From: Vibrio comitans
GTDB lineage: Bacteria > Pseudomonadota > Gammaproteobacteria > Enterobacterales > Vibrionaceae
Assembly (NCBI GenBank): GCA_024346835.1
Contig: AP024867.1
Coordinates: 248,001 to 312,000, forward strand
Direction of reading: 5' to 3'
Length of the DNA: 64,000 nt
The stretch's first letter is position 1, and each line of letters opens with the position of its first letter. Shown here one piece after another: positions 16,095 through 24,240 of this stretch. A program made the translations under genes and the position numbers. The notes beneath the pieces were generated by a model, which made no database searches, was not told where the DNA came from, and was given only the letters and a program-made list of their open reading frames with translations.

Positions 16095-16214
16095 CTATTT
16101 AATGGTCAAAATCGTATCCCAGATACCACCAGCGTGTGCCATAAACGTGCTAAAAAGAGCAATAAGAATAACAACAGCAAACGCAGACATTAATGCGTAC
16201 TCTACAACCTTCAT
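16095..16214 (-). CDS. Very small membrane protein with Flp-pilin-like core (39 residues)
   Basis: A 39-residue product starting MKVVEYALMS, followed by about 18 hydrophobic residues and a short tail. A longer frame exists, but AGAGGTGG lies just before this internal ATG. The segment VVEYALMSAFAVVILIAL is reminiscent of the hydrophobic core of Flp pilins (G-IEYALIAALIAVVI), yet there is no leader peptide before the Glu-Tyr and no tad gene nearby. It may be an orphan Flp-like peptide or an unrelated small membrane protein. Confidence 0.55.
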   Translation of the reverse strand: MKVVEYALMSAFAVVILIALFSTFMAHAGGIWDTILTIK

Positions 16215-16858
16215 CAACCACCTCTTTGGAAAACATACCAAACTAAGCAATAAATACTCTCGAATGCTTGATATGCGATAACTTGAAAGATGGGGGATTA
16301 TACATTTGTCGTACAAATAATAAACAGAGGCGTTATTTTCGAAATACGCAAACTAAGTTTCCATAATTAGAACGTTAATTTAACTATATTATTCAGATAG
16401 TTAGGTTCCTCTAGAAAAACAAAGAAATGAAACAAATTGTAACCAACAAGGGAATTTACTGCCATCAACGCCTAAATGGGGCTTTTTTGCATCATTTTCA
16501 CAAACGCCAGAAAGCACAAAGGCGCACTTTGCATGCGCCTTATGGTCTCGTTACTCAATCGTGAGTTTGCGAATCTCGCGGGTTGTTGACCGGAGAACTA
16601 TTAACGAGCGTTAAAGTATTTACGGCTCTTCAGCTGTGTTGCGATTACACTTATGTTAACCGAAGTGAGGTAACCTTTTCCTCCCTGTAAGATTCGATTT
16701 TTACCTCACAATTTAACTATGGCGCATATTTTAAAAACTGCAAGTATTACCAGATAATGAATTGTTTATTACCTTTTTGATCATGGCAATAAGCGCTCGG
16801 TTGCTGTTTAATATGCACCATTCCAGATTAGCCATTTTACCCTCGGAGAATAAGAGAC
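16215..16858. other. Long gap without a recognisable gene
   Basis: No convincing coding frame or known RNA is seen. Two structured elements stand out. A perfect 8-bp stem AAGGCGCA/TGCGCCTT lies at 16519-16541. Arms GTGAGGTAA (16665-16673) and TTACCTCAC (16701-16709) form a perfect 9-bp inverted repeat around a 27-base loop. CTCGGAGAATAAGAGAC at the right end supplies the ribosome site of the next gene. The rest may be leader RNA, an unrecognised small RNA or plain spacer. Confidence 0.4.
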
Positions 16859-17830
16859 TTGTTACGCAAATTTCATCGGTTCCATCACATTCCGCCTTCG
16901 CAAGCCGCACTTGCACTGGGACTGATAGGTTTAGGACAGGCATGGGCATTGTATATCCCTGATATTGGCAATGTAATTCGTCCTTATTTAGCGTTAGTAG
17001 GTACTCTGATACTTATCCCCGTACTCCTTAAGTACAGCCTTAATCCGCGCCTATTTTTTGCTGACATTAAGCACCCTCTTAGCGGCAGTTTAATGGCGCC
17101 GATGAGCATGGCACTACTGGTACTGTGTGACTATCTCGCCACCGAGATCCCTCATATCGCATCAATGTTGTGGTTTGCTTCATTAGGCCTGCATATCACC
17201 ATGATGGTACTCTTCTTTGGATTTCAGTTCGCCAACTTCAAGATGGTCAATGTGGTTCCTAGTTGGTTTCTTTACCCTGTGGGTGTTATCAGTAGTACTT
17301 TGGCAGGATCAGAGTTGGGCCATACCGTGTTTTCGCAAAACATGGCTATGCTGTGTATTAGCATCTATTTCCTTATGCTTCCGTTAGTGCTCTATCGTTT
17401 GGTGTTCTTTGGCAAACTACCTCGCCGAGCACGTCCAACGCTGGCCATTATGGCTGCACCGATCAATCTAACGCTAGCGGCTTATTTGGTGAACTTTCCC
17501 GATCCGGACCCTATTTTAACGGGCGCATTAGCCGGTATCGCCATTACAATGACCCTGCTCATCTACCTATGCTACATCAATCTGTTAAGGCTAAAATTTC
17601 AGCCTTCTATCGCTGCGGTTACCTTTCCATCGGTGATCAGTGCTATTGCCATGTCGAGACTGACAACATGGTTTGAGTTGGCGCACGAGGATTGGTATTG
17701 GCTACATAAATTTGGAATGTTCGAACTGACAATAGCAACGCTATTGGTGTTGTGGGTATCAGCGGGATATGTGGCCATGTACTGGCCTGAGCGGTTTAAA
17801 CCTCAGCATAAGAAGATTAAACCGCAATAG
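16859..17830 (+). CDS. TDT (tellurite-resistance/dicarboxylate) family transporter
   Basis: A 323-residue inner-membrane protein with about ten transmembrane segments and little else, matching the TehA/SLAC1-like TDT family (FHHIPPSQAALALGLIGLGQAW at the start is characteristic). Relatives export or conduct anions such as malate, sulphite or tellurite. The start is TTG, with GGAG ten bases upstream; no ATG lies near the correct N-terminus. It is convergent with folE. The substrate cannot be told from the sequence. Confidence 0.85.
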   Translation: MLRKFHRFHHIPPSQAALALGLIGLGQAWALYIPDIGNVIRPYLALVGTLILIPVLLKYSLNPRLFFADIKHPLSGSLMAPMSMALLVLCDYLATEIPHIASMLWFASLGLHITMMVLFFGFQFANFKMVNVVPSWFLYPVGVISSTLAGSELGHTVFSQNMAMLCISIYFLMLPLVLYRLVFFGKLPRRARPTLAIMAAPINLTLAAYLVNFPDPDPILTGALAGIAITMTLLIYLCYINLLRLKFQPSIAAVTFPSVISAIAMSRLTTWFELAHEDWYWLHKFGMFELTIATLLVLWVSAGYVAMYWPERFKPQHKKIKPQ

Positions 17831-17846
17831 AGGGCAAGCTAGGCGA

Positions 17847-18500
17847 TTAACGAAGGCCGTGCAGAAACTCGTGACGAGTTGCGGCGTTAGATTTGAAGAT
17901 ACCGCCTAGTGCAGTAGTAGTAGTTTCGCTGGTTGCGTCCATTACGCCACGAGATTTAACGCAATAGTGGGTCGCATCAATGGTGACCGCGACATCTTCA
18001 CTCTCAAGCAAGGTTTGCAGTGCCACAAGGATCTGCTGAGTCATACGCTCTTGTACTTGAGGGCGCTGGGCAAAAAAGCGCACAATGCGGTTAATTTTCG
18101 ACAAGCCAATAATTTTGGTACGAGGAATGTAAGCCACTGCAGCACGACCATCGATAGTCACTAGGTGATGCTCACAGGTACTGGTTAAAGTGATGTCTTT
18201 CACTCGCACCATTTCACTCACATCCATCTTGTTCTCAATAACCGTGATCTTAGGAAAACGAGCGTAATCTAAACCAGAAAACACCTCGTCCACATACATT
18301 TTAGCGATGCGTTTTGGTGTGTCTTGCAAAGAGTCATCGGTTAGATCTAGTTGCAATAAGCCTAAGATCTCACGCATGTGATATTCAATCTGCTGCTTTT
18401 TATCTTCCGCAGTAAGGTCACTGGCAACCATTGGGGTTTCTAGCCCACGATTAGCAAGTGCTTCTTTTACCAGCAGAGCTGATTCGCTTAAACCTGACAT
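17847..18500 (-). CDS. folE: GTP cyclohydrolase I
   Basis: A 217-residue FolE, the first enzyme of tetrahydrofolate synthesis, converting GTP to dihydroneopterin triphosphate. Zinc ligands Cys109 and His112 lie in TSTCEHHL, and Cys180 is in ATHYC. The closing segment (RHEFL) is also standard. It is the zinc-dependent type IA enzyme. It stands alone, divergent from moeA by about 170 bases. Confidence 0.95.
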   Translation of the reverse strand: MSGLSESALLVKEALANRGLETPMVASDLTAEDKKQQIEYHMREILGLLQLDLTDDSLQDTPKRIAKMYVDEVFSGLDYARFPKITVIENKMDVSEMVRVKDITLTSTCEHHLVTIDGRAAVAYIPRTKIIGLSKINRIVRFFAQRPQVQERMTQQILVALQTLLESEDVAVTIDATHYCVKSRGVMDATSETTTTALGGIFKSNAATRHEFLHGLR

Positions 18501-18668
18501 TTAACTCTCCATCTGTACATCTTTGCATCGCACGACCAACATTTGCGCGATGGCGAAAGAGAATACTTGGATTTCATCAAAATTACATCATCTAATTTAA
18601 TCACTTAAGTGTCTCGCTCTTTGCATCGTGTTACAGTTTGTTTTTTATCGCTGTACAAACAAGGAATT

Positions 18669-19910
18669 ATGATGGGTTGCTGTGATGCTCCGGGCTTGAT
18701 GCCGATTGAAGAGGCAATGGCCAAAATTCTCGAAAACACTCATACCGTCCATGAGACTGAATCATTGGCTCTCGACAAAGCTATTGGCCGAGTACTCGCC
18801 AGTGAAATATTATCCCCTATTCATGTCCCTCCTTTTGATAATTCAGCGATGGATGGATATGCGGTAAGAATTGCGGACCTAAACACTCAATCAACGCTTC
18901 CACTGGCAGGGCAATCTTTTGCTGGTGCTCCTTTGCAAGGAGAGTGGCCTAAAGCGACGTGTATTCGCATTATGACGGGTGCACAAATCCCCGAAGGGTG
19001 TGATGCTGTAATAATGCAAGAGAATGTCACTGTCGCTGATGAAGGTATCGTGTTTGACCCTTCGAACGTCAAAACCAATCAAAATATCCGCCCACTTGGT
19101 GACGACATCCAAGTTGGACAACTGGTACTTGAAAAAGGTAAGCGACTTACTGCTCGTGACCTACCTATGCTCGCGTCACTGGGCGTCGCGCACGTTGAAG
19201 TATATCGCAAGCCCATCGTAGCCACTTTTTCCACAGGTGATGAATTAAAGCCTGTAGGAGTGCCTCTTGGCGCAGGCGAGATCTACGACAGCAACCGCTA
19301 CGGAACCATACCTCTATTTGAAAAATTTGGTTGTGATGTTATCGACCTAGGCGTTATTCCTGATGATGTCGAACTTCTAGCGCAAGCGTTTGAAAAAGCC
19401 AAGACAGAGGCTGACGTCGTTGTTACCTCTGGTGGTGTAAGTGTCGGTGAAGCCGATTTCACCAAGGACATTCTAGAGCAAAAAGGTGAGATTGGCTTTT
19501 GGAAACTAGCAATTAAGCCAGGTAAACCCTTTGCATTTGGCAAACTCGACGATGCTCTATTTTGTGGCCTACCAGGAAACCCTGTATCAGCCTTTATGAC
19601 CGCTTACATCTTAGTTCAGCCACTATTAGCTAAACTTGGTGGCGAGAGTGAATGGAAGCCAGCGCCAACACTACCAGCAAAGACATTATCGTCATTCAAG
19701 AAGAATCCAGGTCGTACCGATTATCAGCGTGGCATCTATGCGATAAACGAGCACGGTGAGTTTGAAGTGGAGACAACCGGAAACCAAAGCTCTGGGGCCT
19801 TCCGCTCAATGAGCCTAGCAAATTGCTTCGTCATTCTCGAGCGCGAACGCGGCCGAGTGGAAGCAGGGGAAACCGTTCAAATACAATTATTTAACTCCAC
19901 CTTATATTAG
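18669..19910 (+). CDS. moeA: Molybdopterin molybdotransferase MoeA
   Basis: A 413-residue enzyme that inserts molybdate into adenylylated molybdopterin. Visible are PFDNSAMDGYAV near the start, the STGDELKPVG and SGGVSVGEADFTK motifs of the central MogA-like domain, and GKPFAFG...GLPGNPVSAF. I start at the ATG three bases after AAGGA; an upstream GTG would add 20 residues without a site. The product supplies the cofactor for NapA in the same window. moeB follows after eight bases, so the two form an operon. Confidence 0.94.
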   Translation: MMGCCDAPGLMPIEEAMAKILENTHTVHETESLALDKAIGRVLASEILSPIHVPPFDNSAMDGYAVRIADLNTQSTLPLAGQSFAGAPLQGEWPKATCIRIMTGAQIPEGCDAVIMQENVTVADEGIVFDPSNVKTNQNIRPLGDDIQVGQLVLEKGKRLTARDLPMLASLGVAHVEVYRKPIVATFSTGDELKPVGVPLGAGEIYDSNRYGTIPLFEKFGCDVIDLGVIPDDVELLAQAFEKAKTEADVVVTSGGVSVGEADFTKDILEQKGEIGFWKLAIKPGKPFAFGKLDDALFCGLPGNPVSAFMTAYILVQPLLAKLGGESEWKPAPTLPAKTLSSFKKNPGRTDYQRGIYAINEHGEFEVETTGNQSSGAFRSMSLANCFVILERERGRVEAGETVQIQLFNSTLY

Positions 19911-19918
19911 AGGTTGAT

Positions 19919-20671
19919 ATGGAAATCTTGAGCGACAAAGAGATGCTTCGCTACAATCGTCAGATCATCTTACGCTCCTTTGATTTTGAGGGCCAAGAGG
20001 CCCTCAAACAAGCCTCTGTACTTATTATTGGTGCTGGAGGCTTGGGTTGTGCGGCAACGCCCTATCTTGTCTCAGGGGGCATTGGCAAGCTAACCATCGT
20101 CGACGATGATGTTGTAGAGCTCTCCAATTTACAAAGGCAGATTCTTCATACGGAGTCTGATATCAACGCTCTAAAGGTCGACTCCGCAAAAGCGAGCCTT
20201 TCACAGCTCAATTCAAATTGTGAGATAACCGCAATAGGGCGTCGTTTAGACGACAACGAGCTTGATACTGCTGTAGCTAATCATTCATTAGTGATTGATG
20301 CGAGTGACAACCTCACTACTCGAAATCAGTTAAATCGACTGTGTCACAAACACAAAACGCCTTTGGTTTCCGGCGCAGCAATTCGTCTTGAAGGACAAGT
20401 GATCAGTTTTACCTATAAAAATGATGAACCTTGTTATGAGTGTTTAAGCGCGCTGTTTGGCACTAATGAATTGAGCTGCGTTGAAGCGGGAATCTTGGCA
20501 CCTGTGGTTGGCGTTATCGGAAGCATGCAAGCATTGGAAGCTATCCGTTTGCTGTCAAATTTAGGCTCGCACAAGCCAGGAAAATTAATGATGTTTGATG
20601 CTCTGAGCATGAAATGGCAAGAGTTTACTCTGCCAAAACAGTCGTCATGTCCGGTTTGTAAAATCCAGTAA
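19919..20671 (+). CDS. moeB: Molybdopterin-synthase adenylyltransferase MoeB
   Basis: A 250-residue E1-like enzyme that adenylates the C-terminus of MoaD to allow sulphur transfer. The nucleotide-binding motif GAGGLG is at 38-43, and the zinc is held by two pairs, Cys172/Cys175 (CYEC) and Cys244/Cys247 (CPVC). A conserved Cys187 lies in ELSCVEAG. It is the second gene of the moeA-moeB operon, eight bases after moeA. Confidence 0.94.
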   Translation: MEILSDKEMLRYNRQIILRSFDFEGQEALKQASVLIIGAGGLGCAATPYLVSGGIGKLTIVDDDVVELSNLQRQILHTESDINALKVDSAKASLSQLNSNCEITAIGRRLDDNELDTAVANHSLVIDASDNLTTRNQLNRLCHKHKTPLVSGAAIRLEGQVISFTYKNDEPCYECLSALFGTNELSCVEAGILAPVVGVIGSMQALEAIRLLSNLGSHKPGKLMMFDALSMKWQEFTLPKQSSCPVCKIQ

Positions 20672-20807
20672 ACGTTTGCGTAAGATTTTTATCACAATCT
20701 ACCAATGAAAATGATTCACAAACTCGCTTCAATACCTTAGATTAATCCTATTCTTTAAGGGTGGCACTCCCCTCCACCCTGTTTTTCTTGTATAGGATGA
20801 ACAAGAC

Positions 20808-21764
20808 ATGAGCAATAAACTAGAACAACTTCGCTCTATGACTGTAGTGGTCGCTGACACTGGTGATATTGAAGCAATTGCTAAATATAAACCTCAAGAC
20901 GCTACAACTAACCCTTCACTTATTCTGAAAGCCTCTCAACTTGAGCACTACGCATCTCTAATTGATAGCGTCATTGCCCAAACCAAGCAGAAGTTTGATG
21001 ATCTAGAACAACAGCTAATTTATGCCGGTGACTTGCTTGCGGTAAATATTGGTAAAGAGATCCTAGGTATTATTCCGGGTCGCATCTCAACTGAGGTTGA
21101 TGCTCGTCTATCTTACGATACTGAAGGTAGCATCGCCCGCGCTCGTGGCTTAATCAAGATGTATGAAGAAGCGGGTATTTCAAAAGACCGCGTTCTGATT
21201 AAATTAGCTTCTACATGGCAAGGTATCCGCGCTGCAGAGCAACTTGAGAAGGAAGGCATCAACTGTAACCTTACTCTATTGTTCTCATTTGCTCAGGCGC
21301 AAGCTTGTGCTGAAGCAGGTGTATTCCTGATCTCGCCATTCGTTGGTCGCATCATGGATTGGTACAAAGCGAAAGAAGGTCGTGACTTTGCTGCTAGCGA
21401 AGATCCTGGTGTTCAATCCGTAACGGCAATCTACGACTACTTCAAAGAACATGGTTACAACACTGTAGTGATGGGAGCAAGCTTCCGTAATACAGGTGAA
21501 ATCCTTGAACTAGCAGGCTGTGATCGTCTAACCATTAGCCCTGCTCTTCTTGAAGATCTAGAGAACGCAGAAGGTGCTGTTGAACAAAAGCTTGTTGATA
21601 ATGGTGCAACTAAAGAGCGCCCTACTCCTCTTACAGAAGCTGAGTTCTTCTGGGGTCATAACCAAGACCCAATGGCAGTAGAGAAACTTGCTGAAGGCAT
21701 CCGCTTGTTCGCAGTGGATCAAGTTAAGCTAGAAGAAATGCTTACCGCGAAACTGACAGCTTAA
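20808..21764 (+). CDS. talB: Transaldolase (TalB type)
   Basis: A 318-residue transaldolase of the non-oxidative pentose phosphate pathway, moving a dihydroxyacetone unit from sedoheptulose 7-phosphate to glyceraldehyde 3-phosphate. The Schiff-base lysine is Lys132 in [11 protein letters not shown], the same number as in E. coli TalB. ATTNPSL and GASFRNTGE are also standard. A clear terminator follows; transketolase, often adjacent in vibrios, is not next to it here. Confidence 0.94.
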   Translation: MSNKLEQLRSMTVVVADTGDIEAIAKYKPQDATTNPSLILKASQLEHYASLIDSVIAQTKQKFDDLEQQLIYAGDLLAVNIGKEILGIIPGRISTEVDARLSYDTEGSIARARGLIKMYEEAGISKDRVLIKLASTWQGIRAAEQLEKEGINCNLTLLFSFAQAQACAEAGVFLISPFVGRIMDWYKAKEGRDFAASEDPGVQSVTAIYDYFKEHGYNTVVMGASFRNTGEILELAGCDRLTISPALLEDLENAEGAVEQKLVDNGATKERPTPLTEAEFFWGHNQDPMAVEKLAEGIRLFAVDQVKLEEMLTAKLTA

Positions 21765-21789
21765 ATTCAAGCTCCACTCGCTAGTATCT

Positions 21790-21820
21790 AGGCTCCTACA
21801 CAGTAGGGGCCTTTTTTCTT
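21790..21820 (+). terminator. Terminator of the transaldolase gene
   Basis: AGGCTCCTAC/GTAGGGGCCT is a 10-bp stem with one wobble pair, followed by TTTTTTCTTTT, 25 nt after the stop codon. Confidence 0.9.
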
Positions 21821-21925
21821 TTCAACGAACAACTTATCTCTAACAGCTTTCAGCTGTTTGATCTTGCCACACTCCTTATGCACAACTAGGTTTATTGAGT
21901 ATCCAATCACTCAAGGAGAGCCTAG

Positions 21926-22132
21926 ATGCCACACCATACCTACAAGAAAATGGAAATTGTTGGATCATCAAGCGTTGGTATCGACGACGCTATCAATAAT
22001 GCAGTCGCAAAAGCCAGTGAGAGTGTTCACAACTTACGCTGGTTCGAGATGCAAGAAGTCCGTGGTCATATTGAAGAAGGAAAAGTCGCCCATTGGCAGG
22101 TGACGGTGAAGATTGGATTTACCTTGGATTGA
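21926..22132 (+). CDS. Dodecin family flavin-binding protein
   Basis: A 68-residue protein matching dodecin, a dodecameric shell that stores or buffers flavins. The pattern is one helix (DDAINNAVAKASESV) between three beta strands, with the flavin-stacking Trp in LRWFEM and the Gln of HWQVTVKIGF. CAAGGAGAG lies eight bases before the ATG. It stands alone and is convergent with a lipoprotein gene. Confidence 0.9.
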   Translation: MPHHTYKKMEIVGSSSVGIDDAINNAVAKASESVHNLRWFEMQEVRGHIEEGKVAHWQVTVKIGFTLD

Positions 22133-22149
22133 ACAAATGTGAATTTACA

Positions 22150-22195
22150 AAAAAGCCACCACTTTGACCAACAAGTGATGGCTTTAATTAGATTT
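22150..22195. terminator. Bidirectional terminator between dodecin and lipoprotein genes
   Basis: AAAAAGCCACCACTT and AAGTGATGGCTTTAA pair with one mismatch, with A-run and T-rich flanks, between two convergent genes. Confidence 0.8.
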
Positions 22196-22201
22196 TAGCA
22201 A

Positions 22202-23887
22202 TTACTTTTTGTACATAGAGACAGTAGAGGTAACTGCACCATTGCTATCTAAGGTACGGCGGTTCAGCGTCCCTTGATCCCAGTTAGCACCTGCAGGTAC
22301 GTACTCCCAACGGTTGATCTTTTGTTCTTGCACGGCGCACACATCTCCCACATTTTCAGAATCACACCAGCGTACTGTACTGTTTAGCTGAGCAAGGGTC
22401 GCTTTGCTATTACCTGACTCATTAGTCGTGAACCACCAATAATCCATCTCAGCTAATTCAGCATAAGTTTCTTCTTCATTGATTTCTTCTATTTCACAAT
22501 CACCTGTGAACTCATTGCCCGTTACAGTCAGACCTTGCTTGTCAAAGACATAAGTTGAAACTGCGATACCGTCGCATCCATCTCTTGTTGCACTAGCGTG
22601 CCAAGTACCAATAAAATCTACGTAACGTTCTGAATCAGCGCTATCGATTAAGTAGGTGAAACTAATGCTTTCTGATTGACGGCCTTCGTATTGTCCTGAC
22701 AATATTTCTCGGTTTTTAACTTCCGTATAGATACCAGTCACACTATCATAGCTACCAGATAAAATATCTCGTTGCATATGAGAACCGTCCTGGTCATCAC
22801 TATCGTCATACTGAACAATATCAAGTTGCGTTAAGGTATTTTCCGAACATGTACCTGCAGCTAGACATGCCCACATACCACCAAAGTTAGTGACTTCATC
22901 CCATGATTCGTCCCCATTTTCTTCAGTCTCATTTGGGTCAAGAATTGAATATTCAAAAGCACTACCTAAAACGAACTTGGTATTAGTTACAACCTGACCA
23001 TTACAAAGAGCTGGAACCTGACCACCATCAAACTCAGCATCAATACCTTCGGCATCAATACACGCCAAATAACTTGCAGCGCGATCTCCACTAATGGTGG
23101 TGTCATTTGATCCAGACAAAATTGTCAGCTCAGATTCGCCTAGTTGGTAAGTCATTGTTTTCATGCCAAGAGTGGCATTGAACAACTCTTCGTCTAACAG
23201 TTTATCCGCATGGACGAATAGTACGTCACTAGGATTACTAGCTGATAAGCTAGAGCCAACTTCACGTAAAATCTTATTAGAGCCCCTGCTCCAATCTTTC
23301 AGCACTTCTTTACTACCACGCTCCCAAGCATCTAGTGAGTTATTTAGATGCTCAAGAGCATCATCTTCTGTAACCCACTCCTCAACTTCTAGTGCTAGTT
23401 GTAGATCGTTAGCTGAACCCATATCGTGAAGTAGTACATTATGCAGAGCTGCAAGCATTTTCGAATCTGGTGCAATTAGGCTATCAGGTAGTGTGATCGC
23501 TTCCTGTGTCGTACTGCCCGCACTCTGCAAGATACGAGCAAGATTTAATGCCTTCTGGTAATTTCCCGTAGCCTCAAAAGGAGACACCACTCCACGAGCG
23601 CTCACTTTACCTATTCTCAGGCCTTCTTCACCACCTAAGAAGAAAGTTACTAAGTCACCATCTTGATGTTCGAAAAAGCCTTGTGCATCGGTAAAACCAC
23701 TCTTGCCACTTGGTTCAGAGACGTAATATAAACCTTCTACTGCAGCATCGATAAAGACACCTTGCGAAGCCTCTGGCGGATTTGGTGGATCGGTTGGTTC
23801 ATTACCCGAGTTTGAATCACTTCCACAACCTGCAAGTGCGATAGAAACTATTACAGCCGTAGCCAATGACGTTTTCTTAAATTGCAT
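22202..23887 (-). CDS. Lipoprotein, copy A of a tandem paralogous pair
   Basis: A 561-residue lipoprotein of no family that I recognise. Signal peptide residues 1-20 end in the lipobox LAGC; the mature protein starts Cys-Gly-Ser, which predicts outer-membrane sorting under the E. coli rule. A short Pro/Asn linker (EPTDPPNPPEAS) leads to a globular part beginning VFIDAAVEGLYY, with GFTDAQGFFEHQDGDLVTFFLGG, a pattern seen at the start of many marine carboxypeptidase-regulatory-like modules. The C-terminal half (SGSYDSVTGIYTEVKN...FIGTWHASATRDGC) has several cysteines. It aligns end to end with the next gene. Confidence 0.8.
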   Translation of the reverse strand: MQFKKTSLATAVIVSIALAGCGSDSNSGNEPTDPPNPPEASQGVFIDAAVEGLYYVSEPSGKSGFTDAQGFFEHQDGDLVTFFLGGEEGLRIGKVSARGVVSPFEATGNYQKALNLARILQSAGSTTQEAITLPDSLIAPDSKMLAALHNVLLHDMGSANDLQLALEVEEWVTEDDALEHLNNSLDAWERGSKEVLKDWSRGSNKILREVGSSLSASNPSDVLFVHADKLLDEELFNATLGMKTMTYQLGESELTILSGSNDTTISGDRAASYLACIDAEGIDAEFDGGQVPALCNGQVVTNTKFVLGSAFEYSILDPNETEENGDESWDEVTNFGGMWACLAAGTCSENTLTQLDIVQYDDSDDQDGSHMQRDILSGSYDSVTGIYTEVKNREILSGQYEGRQSESISFTYLIDSADSERYVDFIGTWHASATRDGCDGIAVSTYVFDKQGLTVTGNEFTGDCEIEEINEEETYAELAEMDYWWFTTNESGNSKATLAQLNSTVRWCDSENVGDVCAVQEQKINRWEYVPAGANWDQGTLNRRTLDSNGAVTSTVSMYKK

Positions 23888-24240
23888 ACTATTCCCTATT
23901 ATATGAATTATATTTTCAGCCCCAAAAGAGCAAAAAAATACTATTACTAGCTAACTAACTGTTCAATAAGGAATATTTTTGATACATAGTATTTTACCGT
24001 CCACATAACGATAAACCCTTTGCACTTCTATGTTGAGACAATGAAAAACAATTGTAAGGAATTACGACAACACATAACTACTGGCTATCGATTTGACTTT
24101 ACAGCAATATTGTATGGTTATAACTCTGAATCAATGCAGAAAACACACAAAGCCCGCTCGCTTTGCCTATAACGTGTAAAGCTCAAAAATAAAAAGCACC
24201 GTTATCCAAACGAATAGCAGTGCTTTTAAATGACTAAGTA
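23888..24240. other. Gap between the paralogous lipoprotein genes
   Basis: No gene is seen in these 353 AT-rich bases. The right end holds the terminator of copy B (24190-24228), and the left end the promoter and ribosome region of copy A (AGGGAATAGT before ATG). The middle shows no shared block with the upstream region of copy B beyond the ribosome site. Confidence 0.5.
24190..24228 (-). terminator. Terminator of lipoprotein copy B
   Basis: AAAAAGCAC and GTGCTTTT pair across an 18-nt loop, with T-rich sequence following on the minus strand, about 12 nt after the stop codon. Confidence 0.7.
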
